From Pectinatus sp. (GTDB taxonomy: Bacteria; Bacillota; Negativicutes; Selenomonadales; Selenomonadaceae), in NCBI GenBank assembly GCA_020025075.1, contig JAHHSR010000054.1, positions 1-9,458 on the forward strand: a stretch of DNA of 9,458 nt, read 5' to 3'. The notes below the pieces were generated by a model that did no database searches, was not told the DNA's origin, and was given only the letters and a program-made list of their open reading frames with translations. Both the position numbers and the translations under genes were made by a program. Each line of letters opens with the position of its first letter. Position 1 is the stretch's first letter. Shown piece after piece: positions 1-5,887 of the stretch.

Positions 1-52
1 AGCATTGGTCAATGAAGCAAGAACCCCGCGACTTTAGTCGTGGGAGGTTCAG
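1..52 (+). mobile_element. Right end of an IS200/IS605-type (TnpB) insertion element, partial
   Basis: Only the terminal part of the element is in the window; its body lies to the left. Positions 21-50 form a hairpin. Outer arms GAACC/GGTTC (21-25 with 46-50) and inner arms CCGCGAC/GTCGTGG (26-32 with 37-43, one G.T pair) close a TTTA loop at 33-36, with a two-base bulge at 44-45. The core GCGACTTTAGTCG and the closing GAGGTTC match, from memory, the right end of ISDra2 and related TnpB elements, which end in such a subterminal hairpin and make no target duplication. The coding frame of the adjoining LysR-type gene begins immediately after the hairpin and is closed by a stop (35-37) inside it. 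The exact boundary cannot be fixed to the base without the empty site; I place it at 50-53. No transposase or tnpB coding sequence is visible here. Confidence 0.72.
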
Positions 53-68
53 AATCACCCAGAAATTG
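1..68 (+). ncRNA. Probable 3' end of a TnpB guide RNA (omega/reRNA) with guide from the flank
   Basis: In characterised IS200/IS605 elements the right end is transcribed as an RNA. Its 3' hairpin is bound by TnpB, and about 16 nt of DNA just outside the element serve as the guide. Here the hairpin at 21-50 would be the scaffold end, and the guide would start near 52-53 and read AATCACCCAGAAATTG, which is LysR coding sequence. The fold and its position are seen directly. That it is transcribed, and that an intact tnpB lies upstream, are inferences, because the rest of the RNA is outside the window. Confidence 0.4.
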
Positions 69-601
69 AAGTGACATTCGTGACAGATATTGGCGCGAAT
101 GTGCTCGATGAGCTAGCAGAAAATCATCTTGATGTGGCTTTAGACCGCGTTCCGCCCAGCTCGCTTTGGTGTAATAAGGCAGATTTTTTTTCCTGTGGCC
201 TAATTGAGGAGCGCCAGTGTGCCCTTCTTTCTCCTGCTGACCCGCGCAGCACTTATGCGGAACTTTCATTTAAAGATTTATGCGGGCTTCCCATTGTTAC
301 AGGGCCAGAAAATTCTCTTGAAGAAAAGATTTTACAAAAAAAATGCGCCGATTATAACATAAATCTGAGCAAGTTCTATCGCTCTGATAATGTAGCAATA
401 ATTATGGACCTTGTGCGCACGGGGAAAGGATTTACTTTTGGTCCGGCCTCTTTTGGCAAGCATTACCATGTTGCTGCTGTGCCGATGGTGCCGGAAGATT
501 ATGAATCGCTTTGTTTTATTTGCTTGCGACAAAATAGCACAATGCCCAAGCTCGTCTTGTTGCGCGATTTTTTACTCAAGCGCTGCAGTAAAGAAAAATA
601 G
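53..601 (+). pseudogene. LysR-type transcriptional regulator, C-terminal effector domain only (interrupted by the IS end)
   Basis: The frame reads NHPEIEVTFVTD and runs about 182 residues to TAA at 599-601. It matches the periplasmic-binding-like effector domain of LysR-type regulators. The NHPEIEV strand opens subdomain I, a hydrophobic LDVAL strand follows, and the segment around SDNVAIIMDLVRTGKG is the typical subdomain II helix and turn before the last strands. A complete family member has about 290-310 residues, with an N-terminal winged helix-turn-helix. That half, roughly 115 residues, is missing because an IS200/IS605 right end abuts the frame, which is closed by a stop at 35-37. A GTG at 71 could nominally start a shorter product, but it lies inside the domain's first strand and has no ribosome site, so I do not take it as native. 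Without the DNA-binding domain the fragment cannot act as a regulator. The N-terminal half should lie beyond the other end of the element. Confidence 0.8.
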
Positions 602-672
602 GAATTCGTGGTGCTGCCGGTGATAAAATAGAATATAATATAAGTATAAATTAATAGAGCAGGGGGGATTTT

Positions 673-1602
673 ATGCTTTATGCCATCATTGATATTGGCT
701 CTAGTTCAGTGCGCTTAGCCATCTACAACATATCCTGCGGGCATTTGGAGATGCTCTTAAAGAAAAAGCACGCCTTAGGGCTGGCAGAATTTATTGCCGA
801 TAATAAGTTGCAGCCACTCGGCGTCGAAAAACTCTGCGCGGCCTTAAATGGCTTTCGCGATTTTTTGGCAGATTTTAAGATTAGTCATGTGACCAGCTTT
901 ACGACGGCAGCTATTCGCAATGTAGAAAATCAAAAAGAGATTTTAGAGCAGATACGAAAATCAACGGGTCTTGCGGTGCGGGTGATAAGCGGCGAAGAGG
1001 AAGCGCATTACGATTTTGCCGGCATAGCGCATGAGCTCGATGTGCCATCGGGCGCACTCATTGATGTAGGCGGCGGCAGTACGGAAATTGCCTATTATGA
1101 AAATAGAGAGCTTTGCCAAAAGCTCAGCTTGCCTTTTGGCGGCCTATTGCTCTACACGAAATATGTTGAGGATATTTTTCCTAGCCGTGAGGAAATTGAA
1201 GATATGCGCGCTGAAATCGAGCAGAGCCTTGTGCAGGCAAAGGATAATGGCAAACTTGCCGCTAAAAGTATAGCCTCATTGCCGCTTTGTTATGGCATTG
1301 GGGGAACATTAAAGAGTACGCGCCTTCTTTATAATAATCTTTACGGCTTGCCGCAGGACAATCGTGAGCTAGATATTAGTCGCTTCGCTTCGCTGATTAG
1401 TCGCTACTGCCGCAATGAAAGTGGCGAGGAAGCCGATATTATTTCAATTTTGAAAAATGCGCCGGACAGGCTAAAGAGCATCATACCAGGTCTTGTTATT
1501 TTTGATGTGATTTGTAACTATTGCGGCATTAAAAAATTGCGCTATTGTGATGCCGGTATGCGCGAAGGATTTATTTACGAGCAAATAATGAAGAAGGAGT
1601 AA
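673..1602 (+). CDS. Ppx/GppA family phosphatase (exopolyphosphatase or guanosine pentaphosphate phosphohydrolase)
   Basis: The 309-residue protein has the ASKHA fold of the Ppx/GppA family, which hydrolyses terminal phosphates of polyphosphate or of pppGpp. Visible family motifs are the first phosphate loop DIGSSSVRL at residues 7-15, TAAIR at 78-82, SGEEEA at 106-111 with the catalytic acidic residues, the second phosphate loop DVGGGSTE at 131-138, LPFGG near 153-157, and YGIGGTLKS in the C-terminal half. The length fits the short, two-domain Ppx/GppA group; the C-terminal helical/HD domains of the ~500-residue E. coli enzymes are absent. The ATG start is preceded by an AGGGGGG Shine-Dalgarno site at 661-667. 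A TATAAT at 634-639 could be its -10 box, but I see no good -35. No ppk gene is nearby, so substrate choice cannot be decided from context. It is transcribed alone and ends at the terminator at 1611-1634. Confidence 0.88.
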   Translation: MLYAIIDIGSSSVRLAIYNISCGHLEMLLKKKHALGLAEFIADNKLQPLGVEKLCAALNGFRDFLADFKISHVTSFTTAAIRNVENQKEILEQIRKSTGLAVRVISGEEEAHYDFAGIAHELDVPSGALIDVGGGSTEIAYYENRELCQKLSLPFGGLLLYTKYVEDIFPSREEIEDMRAEIEQSLVQAKDNGKLAAKSIASLPLCYGIGGTLKSTRLLYNNLYGLPQDNRELDISRFASLISRYCRNESGEEADIISILKNAPDRLKSIIPGLVIFDVICNYCGIKKLRYCDAGMREGFIYEQIMKKE

Positions 1603-1610
1603 AATAAAAA

Positions 1611-1634
1611 AACGCCGCAAATGCGGCGTTTTTT
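1611..1634. terminator. Bidirectional intrinsic terminator between convergent genes
   Basis: AACGCCGC (1611-1618) pairs perfectly with GCGGCGTT (1623-1630) around an AAAT loop. On the + strand it is followed by TTTT and a further T-rich stretch. On the minus strand it is followed by five T's and more A/T. It sits 8 bases after the Ppx/GppA stop and just beyond the stop of the convergent YcxB-like gene, so it can end transcription from both sides. Confidence 0.9.
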
Positions 1635-1635
1635 C

Positions 1636-2103
1636 TTACTTTTTTTCTGTTTTTTCTTTGATAAAAGAAAGGAAGTTTTCACAAATTCCCTTTTTAAAGT
1701 CATTTTTGCCGATAATAAAAGCGCCCCGGCCACGCTGAAAGAAGATATAAAAATAATGTGGCCGTTCGGTTATTGACTTTATTGTGCCATAGGGAATTTT
1801 TTCGCGCCCTTTGGCGGTCTGGGCAAAAAAGTTATTATCAAAAAAGCTTATTTTTAAACTCTTGCCGTAGCGGCGCCAGAGAATAAACGAACTGAGCTGA
1901 TTTGATAGATAGCAGATGGCGGCAATGGCAAGAAGGTACAAAATAATGCTCTGCCATGAATGCGTCTGCATGTACTCGAGAATGATGACGAGCACGAAGA
2001 TAATGGCATAAAGCCACCATTGACGGTAAAAATTGACGTAATTGACAAAGTCATAACATTTTTTGCGCGTTATATTCGTCTCTGTAACAAATTTTTCGTT
2101 CAT
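1636..2103 (-). CDS. YcxB-like membrane protein, second of a tandem pair
   Basis: This 155-residue protein has two likely membrane helices (about residues 30-45 and 51-70). A soluble C-terminal domain follows with the pattern KISFFDNNFF, then IPYGTIKSITERPHYFYIFF, then GAFIIGKNDF, and a closing FLSFIKEK helix. This layout (two helices, then a PH-like beta domain with an IPY...I.S.....Y..F core and an I.GK..F strand) is that of the YcxB-like family, whose function is unknown. Its ATG overlaps the TGA of the gene before it (ATGA at 2100-2103) and its own Shine-Dalgarno is weak, so translation is probably coupled. It shares the same architecture and the FVTET/YITET N-terminal and GKN.F C-terminal motifs with that neighbour, which suggests an old duplication. 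The family assignment is from pattern recognition, not a search. Confidence 0.78.
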   Translation of the reverse strand: MNEKFVTETNITRKKCYDFVNYVNFYRQWWLYAIIFVLVIILEYMQTHSWQSIILYLLAIAAICYLSNQLSSFILWRRYGKSLKISFFDNNFFAQTAKGREKIPYGTIKSITERPHYFYIFFQRGRGAFIIGKNDFKKGICENFLSFIKEKTEKK

Positions 2104-2633
2104 TCTCTCTTGCCCTTTTCCATTTTTGCTTCAATAAAGGAGGCAAAATTATCTGCCTGCCCGACGATGAAGCAGTTTTTGCCTATAAGATAGAGCAAGG
2201 CATCGCCCTTGTTGTCCGTCGAGATAAAGAAATATTTATCGGATTGGCGAAAACTCTTAATCATATCATACGAAAAATGCTGCCGTTCCTTTTCGTTGAT
2301 GACGTTGACATCTCTAGAGCCGAAAAACATGCGCACGGTACTGTCGCCTTCATTTTTCTTGTAGAGCCTCTTGCCCAAAAAACGCGGCAGGAAGGCAATG
2401 GTCAAAAGAAGCGCAACACCGGGAAAAAAGCCAATATCGGTGCGCAAGGTTACGCCGAGCGGGCAGCCGTAAAACAGATAGACGGGCAATGTTAGAACCA
2501 GCAGGCAGCCAATGGCAATAAAGGGTACAAAAAGCCAGTTATGCCAGAGCATGTGCCTGGCGGCATCTATGCACACCTGCTTGGTAAGTGCCGTCTCTGT
2601 GATATATTTTTCCTCAATGCTTTTTTTAGCCAT
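2100..2633 (-). CDS. YcxB-like membrane protein, first of a tandem pair
   Basis: This 177-residue protein begins with a charged stretch containing YITETALTK. Two membrane helices follow at about residues 34-56 and 66-86. The soluble domain contains VRMFFGSRDVNV (100-111), FSYDMIKSFRQSDKYFFIST (120-139), LLYLIGKNCFIVG (146-158) and a C-terminal helix FASFIEAKMEK. This is the YcxB-like layout: membrane hairpin, then a small cytoplasmic beta-rich domain. The function of the family is not known. The start ATG has AGGG 5 bases upstream. The gene lies 52 bases after the purA stop with no intrinsic terminator between, so read-through from purBA is possible. A 10-bp palindrome (2655-2681) fills that gap and could instead mark a separate regulated start. 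It overlaps the downstream paralogue by four bases. Confidence 0.78.
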   Translation of the reverse strand: MAKKSIEEKYITETALTKQVCIDAARHMLWHNWLFVPFIAIGCLLVLTLPVYLFYGCPLGVTLRTDIGFFPGVALLLTIAFLPRFLGKRLYKKNEGDSTVRMFFGSRDVNVINEKERQHFSYDMIKSFRQSDKYFFISTDNKGDALLYLIGKNCFIVGQADNFASFIEAKMEKGKRE

Positions 2634-2654
2634 TTTTCCCTGCCTTTAAATCTT

Positions 2655-2681
2655 TGCATATAGTGTCAATGACTATATGCA
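2655..2681. repeat. 10-bp perfect palindrome between purA and the YcxB-like pair
   Basis: TGCATATAGT (2655-2664) and ACTATATGCA (2672-2681) are perfect inverted repeats separated by 7 bases. On the minus strand the sequence after it is AAGATTTAAAGG, without a T-run, so it is not an ordinary intrinsic terminator. The spacer region also holds a consensus -35 hexamer TTGACA on the minus strand (2669-2664), though no good -10 sits at the right distance. An operator for a dimeric regulator or an RNA-processing/stability hairpin are both possible. Confidence 0.6.
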
Positions 2682-2685
2682 GTAA

Positions 2686-3972
2686 TTAGAATATTTCTTT
2701 TGCGCAGACGATGGTCTGGTCGCGGTTGGGACCAACGGAGACGAAGCCGAGCTTGACATCTGTAACTTCGGCGAGGCGTTCAAGATATTTTTTGGCATTA
2801 GCCGGCAAATCTTCGTATTGGCGAATCTTCGTTATATCAGTTTTCCAGCCTTTGAATGTTTCGTATACCGGTTCGACTTCGCCGAAAATGCGCAAGCTAG
2901 CTGGCATTTCATCAATAATTTTGCCTTTGTACTTGTAGGCAACGCACATCTTTATTTCATCGAAGCAATCGAGAATATCAAGGCGCGTGATGGCGAGGTA
3001 ATCGAGGCTGCCGAGATAGCCTGCATATTTGACGACGCAAGCGTCGAGCCAGCCCGTGCGGCGCGGGCGTCCCGTGACCGTACCAAATTCGTGGCCGACA
3101 TTGCGCAGCTTGTCGCCTATTTCATTTAGCTGCTCCGTCGGGAAAGGACCTTCGCCGACGCGCGTGCAATAGGCTTTGACAACACCAACGGTGGATTTGA
3201 TGTTTTTTGGGCCGATACCAGCGCCAACGCAAACGCCGCCGGCGATTGGATGAGATGCGGTGACGTAAGGATAGGTGCCATAATCAATGTCGAGCATTGT
3301 AGCCTGTGCGCCTTCGCAAAGGATTTTCTTGCCCTCTTTTAAGGCACGGTTGAGATAAGATGGCGTGTCAATGACATAGGGGGCGAGTTTTTGGGCATAG
3401 GCCGTATACTCATCAATAATAGCTTTATAATCTAATGGTTCTTGTCCATAGAGTTTTTTTAATTCGTCATTTTTTATCTGGAGAACATCTTTTAATTTTT
3501 GTGCAAAAACATCTTCATCAATTAAATCGCACATGCGGATGCCGATGCGGCGGTCGCGGTCCATATAGCAAGGTCCGATACCACGCTTGGTCGTACCGAT
3601 TTTGCCCTTGCCGCGCGACTGTTCTTCGAGGCCATCCATGAGGCGATGATACGGCATGACGACATGAGCACGCGTCGAGATGCGGTAATCGGCTATTTCG
3701 ACACCTTCAGAGCGCATTTGCTCAATTTCAGCGAGCAGAACTTCGGGGTCAAAGACGACGCCATCGCCGATAACGCAGACCTTGTCCTTGTAGAGGATAC
3801 CGGAAGGCATGAGGCGAAGTTTAAATTCTTTGCCATCAACGCTTACGGTATGGCCAGCATTGCTGCCGCCTTGATAGCGAACTACAATATCCGATTGGCT
3901 TGCCAAGTAGTCAACGATTTTGCCCTTGCCTTCGTCGCCCCACTGTGTGCCTGTTACAACTACTGTTGACAT
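2686..3972 (-). CDS. purA: Adenylosuccinate synthetase
   Basis: PurA joins IMP and aspartate with GTP to give adenylosuccinate, the first committed step to AMP, in the cytoplasm. The 428-residue protein has normal family length and all main motifs. These are the N-terminal loop GTQWGDEGKGK (8-18) with catalytic Asp13, GGSNAGHT (35-42) with catalytic His41, TTKRGIGPCY (127-136), EGAQATMLDIDYGTYPYVT (220-238), the IMP-loop region YCTRVGEGPFPTE (268-280) and TGRPRRTGWLD (300-310). I start at ATG 3972, not at the upstream in-frame TTG (3993), because an AGAGGGAA site lies directly before the ATG and is itself inside the TTG-extended reading. MSTVVVTG also matches the usual N-terminus. It lies 30 bases after purB on the same strand and is surely co-transcribed with it. 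Confidence 0.97.
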   Translation of the reverse strand: MSTVVVTGTQWGDEGKGKIVDYLASQSDIVVRYQGGSNAGHTVSVDGKEFKLRLMPSGILYKDKVCVIGDGVVFDPEVLLAEIEQMRSEGVEIADYRISTRAHVVMPYHRLMDGLEEQSRGKGKIGTTKRGIGPCYMDRDRRIGIRMCDLIDEDVFAQKLKDVLQIKNDELKKLYGQEPLDYKAIIDEYTAYAQKLAPYVIDTPSYLNRALKEGKKILCEGAQATMLDIDYGTYPYVTASHPIAGGVCVGAGIGPKNIKSTVGVVKAYCTRVGEGPFPTEQLNEIGDKLRNVGHEFGTVTGRPRRTGWLDACVVKYAGYLGSLDYLAITRLDILDCFDEIKMCVAYKYKGKIIDEMPASLRIFGEVEPVYETFKGWKTDITKIRQYEDLPANAKKYLERLAEVTDVKLGFVSVGPNRDQTIVCAKEIF

Positions 3973-3977
3973 GTTGA

Positions 3978-3985
3978 TTCCCTCT
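3978..3985 (-). promoter_or_regulatory. purA ribosome binding site, which decides the start
   Basis: On the minus strand AGAGGGAA occurs with 7 bases between GAGGG and ATG 3972. Its position inside the sequence that would be translated from the upstream TTG argues that the true start is the ATG. Confidence 0.8.
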
Positions 3986-4002
3986 TTCTTCAAGTGTCTG
4001 GC

Positions 4003-5295
4003 TCAAAGGCCGAAACGTTTAAAAATTATATCGATATGGCGCAGGAACCATTGGTAATCAAAACAAGCATCGATTTCCTGCTTTGTTAGGTATTTTGTAA
4101 TATCAGGGTCATTTTCTATGCCCGCTTTAAAATCTTCGCCTTCCAGCCAGCGACGCATAGCATTGCGCTGCACCCACTTGTAGGCATCTTCGCGCAAGAC
4201 ACCTTTGTCAACGATGGAGAGCATCAGTCGCTGACTGTAGATAAGACCGCCAGTTTTGTCCATATTTTTGAGCATGGCATCCGGATAGACGAGCAATTTG
4301 TCGATAATATTGGTGAATTTTTTTAGGCAATAGTCGACGGTAATCGTGCTATCTGGCAAAATCACGCGCTCTACAGATGAATGAGAAATATCGCGTTCAT
4401 GCCATAGGGTAATATCCTCGAGTGAGGCAAGGGCATTGCCTCGTACGAGACGAGCAAGGCCGGAAATTCTTTCGCAAGTTATAGGATTTCTCTTGTGCGG
4501 CATAGCCGAGGAACCCTTTTGCCCGGCACTGAAATATTCTTCTGCTTCGCGAATATCGGTGCGCTGCCAATTCCTTACTTCGGTTGCAAAACGCTCTAAA
4601 GAGCTGGCGGTAATGGCAAGCATCGTCATGTACTCAGCGTGGCGGTCGCGCTGAATTACTTGCGTGGCGAGCTTGGCAGGCTTTATTCCAAGGCGTTCGC
4701 AGGTGAGTTCTTCAACGCGCGGGTCAATATTGGAATAGGTGCCGACGGCGCCTGAGAGTTTGCCAACGGAAACGGATTCTTTGGCATTTTTGATGCGCTT
4801 TAAATCGCGGCCCAGTTCTTCATGCCAAAGAAGAAATTTTAGTCCCAAGGTCATCGGCTCAGCATGAATGCCATGCGTTCTGCCAATGCAGGGTGTATAT
4901 TTGAATTCTTTTGCGCGGCGCAAAAGGACTTCGCGCAATTTTTTTATGTCTTCAATGATGATTTCGGCTGATTTTTTCATCATGATGCCCAAGGCGGTGT
5001 CTTTGACATCGCTTGAAGTCAGCCCTTTGTGGATATATTTTGAATCTTCGCCCACATATTCGGCTACATTGGTCAAAAATGCGATGATGTCGTGGTTGGT
5101 TACCTTTTCAATTTCTTTGACGCGCTTTAGGTCAAAGGTCGCCTTTTGGCGGATATTTTGCGCTGCCTGTTTAGGGATTTCTCCTAGCTCAGCCATCGCT
5201 TCGCAAGCGGCGATTTCAACATCGAGCATGACTTCAAATTCATGCTGCAGTGTCCAAATGCGACCCATTTCAGGATATGTATAACGGTCAATCAT
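4003..5295 (-). CDS. purB: Adenylosuccinate lyase
   Basis: PurB acts twice in purine synthesis, releasing fumarate from SAICAR and from adenylosuccinate; the latter is the step directly after PurA. The 430-residue protein belongs to the fumarase/aspartase superfamily and has its normal length. Motifs seen are TNHDI (66-70), GLTSSD (91-96), GRTHG (138-142) with the catalytic histidine region, and the superfamily signature GSSAMPHKRNP (261-271), whose serine loop carries the catalytic Ser. The ATG at 5295 has a GGGAGGAAA site 5302-5310. The promoter lies immediately upstream (5341-5369), giving a predicted leader of only about 40 bases. That leaves no room for a purine riboswitch, and none is seen. 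Gene order purB-purA places both AMP-branch enzymes in one transcript. Confidence 0.97.
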   Translation of the reverse strand: MIDRYTYPEMGRIWTLQHEFEVMLDVEIAACEAMAELGEIPKQAAQNIRQKATFDLKRVKEIEKVTNHDIIAFLTNVAEYVGEDSKYIHKGLTSSDVKDTALGIMMKKSAEIIIEDIKKLREVLLRRAKEFKYTPCIGRTHGIHAEPMTLGLKFLLWHEELGRDLKRIKNAKESVSVGKLSGAVGTYSNIDPRVEELTCERLGIKPAKLATQVIQRDRHAEYMTMLAITASSLERFATEVRNWQRTDIREAEEYFSAGQKGSSAMPHKRNPITCERISGLARLVRGNALASLEDITLWHERDISHSSVERVILPDSTITVDYCLKKFTNIIDKLLVYPDAMLKNMDKTGGLIYSQRLMLSIVDKGVLREDAYKWVQRNAMRRWLEGEDFKAGIENDPDITKYLTKQEIDACFDYQWFLRHIDIIFKRFGL

Positions 5296-5310
5296 ACACT
5301 ATTTCCTCCC

Positions 5311-5342
5311 AAAAAAAATATACGGGGCAATCCCCCGTATAT
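5311..5342 (-). terminator. Intrinsic terminator after tRNA-Phe, overlapping the purB start region
   Basis: On the minus strand the arms are 5342-5333 and 5327-5318: ten perfect base pairs, the inner five G/C (CGGGG with CCCCG), around a 5-base loop. Eight T's follow (5318-5311, the first within the stem base). This is a strong factor-independent terminator for transcripts coming from the tRNA genes. The T-run touches the purB Shine-Dalgarno site, and the outer bases of the 5' arm (5342-5341) are part of the purB -10 box. Confidence 0.85.
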
Positions 5343-5369
5343 CATATCATTCTTATAAAATTATGTCAA
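5341..5369 (-). promoter_or_regulatory. purB-purA promoter (consensus -35, 17-base spacer)
   Basis: On the minus strand there is a perfect TTGACA (5369-5364), a 17-base spacer, and TATGAT (5346-5341; five of six consensus bases). Transcription is expected to start around 5331-5335, inside the 5' arm of the terminator hairpin. The purBA mRNA should therefore lack a complete terminator stem. Confidence 0.82.
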
Positions 5370-5447
5370 TCAAATGAACACTTGTCCTTTTAGGAAAAAA
5401 AGAATGACAAGCGTCGCTTCAAAAAGCGTTTCAACGTATAGTAAAAG

Positions 5448-5523
5448 TGGTGCCTCAGAGCGGAATCGAACCACTGACACGGGGATTTTCAGTCCCCTGC
5501 TCTACCAACTGAGCTACCGAGGC
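5448..5523 (-). tRNA. tRNA-Phe (GAA)
   Basis: The minus strand reads GCCTCGG...CTGAGGC for the acceptor stem (one G.T pair), a D-arm with AGCTCAGTTGGTAGAGC, an anticodon stem GGGGA/TCCCC with loop CTGAAAA (anticodon GAA), and a T-arm GTGGTTCGATTCCGC. Discriminator A and an encoded CCA (5450-5448) complete the 76-base gene. It lies 45 bases after tRNA-Asp. A terminator-like hairpin with seven T's stands between them, ending only 7 bases before this gene, so its expression may depend on read-through. Confidence 0.97.
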
Positions 5524-5530
5524 AACTATA

Positions 5531-5557
5531 AAAAAAATAACATGGAAACCATGTTAT
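5531..5557 (-). terminator. Terminator-like hairpin between tRNA-Asp and tRNA-Phe
   Basis: On the minus strand ATAACATGG (5557-5549) pairs perfectly with CCATGTTAT (5545-5537) around a TTT loop. It is followed by a run of seven T's (5537-5531), of which the first can pair in the stem. This meets the form of an intrinsic terminator, but the stem is A/T-rich (three G/C pairs), so termination is probably partial. The tRNA-Phe gene begins 7 bases downstream and I find no convincing promoter in between. Confidence 0.65.
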
Positions 5558-5568
5558 CAATTATCAAA

Positions 5569-5645
5569 TGGCGACCCGAAGGGGACTTGAACCCCTGACC
5601 TCCGCCGTGACAGGGCGGCATTCTAACCAACTAAACTACCGGGCC
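5569..5645 (-). tRNA. tRNA-Asp (GTC)
   Basis: Acceptor GGCCCGG pairs with TCGGGTC (two G.T pairs). The anticodon stem GCCGC is followed by the loop CTGTCAC, giving anticodon GTC. The T-arm is GGGGTTCAAGTCCCC, the discriminator is G as expected for tRNA-Asp, and CCA is encoded (5571-5569). The length is 77 bases. Only 4 bases separate it from the tRNA-Val end, so these are processed from one precursor. Confidence 0.97.
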
Positions 5646-5649
5646 GTAA

Positions 5650-5725
5650 TGGTGGGCGATAACAGAATCGAACTGCTGACATCTTGCTTGTAAGGCAAGC
5701 GCTCTCCCAGCTGAGCTAATCGCCC
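5650..5725 (-). tRNA. tRNA-Val (TAC)
   Basis: Acceptor GGGCGAT pairs perfectly with ATCGCCC. The anticodon stem CTTGC/GCAAG holds the loop CTTACAA with anticodon TAC. The T-arm contains GTTCGATTC and one G.T pair in its stem. Discriminator A and encoded CCA (5652-5650) are present. It starts 8 bases after the tRNA-Glu CCA in the same transcript. Confidence 0.97.
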
Positions 5726-5733
5726 AAAAAAAT

Positions 5734-5808
5734 TGGTGACGCCTATGGGATTCGAACCCATGAAACCGCCGTGAAAGGGCGGTGTCTTAACCGCTTGACG
5801 AAGGCGCC
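5734..5808 (-). tRNA. tRNA-Glu (TTC)
   Basis: This is the first gene of the cluster. Acceptor GGCGCCT pairs with AGGCGTC (one G.T pair). The anticodon stem CCGCC/GGCGG holds the loop CTTTCAC with anticodon TTC. The T-arm is ATGGGTTCGAATCCCAT and CCA is encoded (5736-5734). The predicted transcript start near 5834 gives a 5' leader of about 25 bases for RNase P removal. Confidence 0.97.
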
Positions 5809-5840
5809 ACATCCTGTTGTATCGGTCACGAACAAGGAAA

Positions 5841-5869
5841 ATTATATCATATCAATTTTGACTTTGCAA
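5841..5869 (-). promoter_or_regulatory. Promoter of the tRNA-Glu-Val-Asp(-Phe) cluster
   Basis: On the minus strand TTGCAA (5869-5864) is followed by a 17-base spacer and a perfect TATAAT (5846-5841). A TG one base upstream makes it an extended -10 (TGATATAAT). This is a strong housekeeping-type promoter, as expected for stable RNA. I see no clear terminator for the LCP gene that ends about 20 bases upstream. Confidence 0.8.
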
Positions 5870-5887
5870 GCCCTTTTTTTTATTTTT

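Noticed and set aside
71..601. A complete 176-residue protein starting at GTG 71
   Set aside because: The start lies within the first strand of a LysR effector domain, has no ribosome site, and the frame is homologous upstream of it to the element junction. It is a truncated gene.
2655..2681. The palindrome after purA as an intrinsic terminator
   Set aside because: No T-run follows on either strand, and the stem is A/T-rich.
3646..3969. + strand ORF opposite the purA N-terminus
   Set aside because: It is the shadow of a strongly conserved enzyme, with no ribosome site or recognisable domain.
3973..3993. purA starting seven residues earlier at TTG 3993
   Set aside because: The Shine-Dalgarno site AGAGGGAA lies inside this extension, and the family N-terminus begins at the ATG 3972.
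5415..5428. Hairpin CGCTT/AAGCG downstream of tRNA-Phe as an extra terminator
   Set aside because: The stem has only five pairs, and the T-run on the minus strand comes about 15 bases later. The hairpin at 5311-5342 explains termination better.
5374..5598. A small + strand protein containing SERNRTTDTGIFSPLLYQLSYRG
   Set aside because: It is the antisense reading of tRNA-Phe and part of tRNA-Asp, a well-known false ORF.
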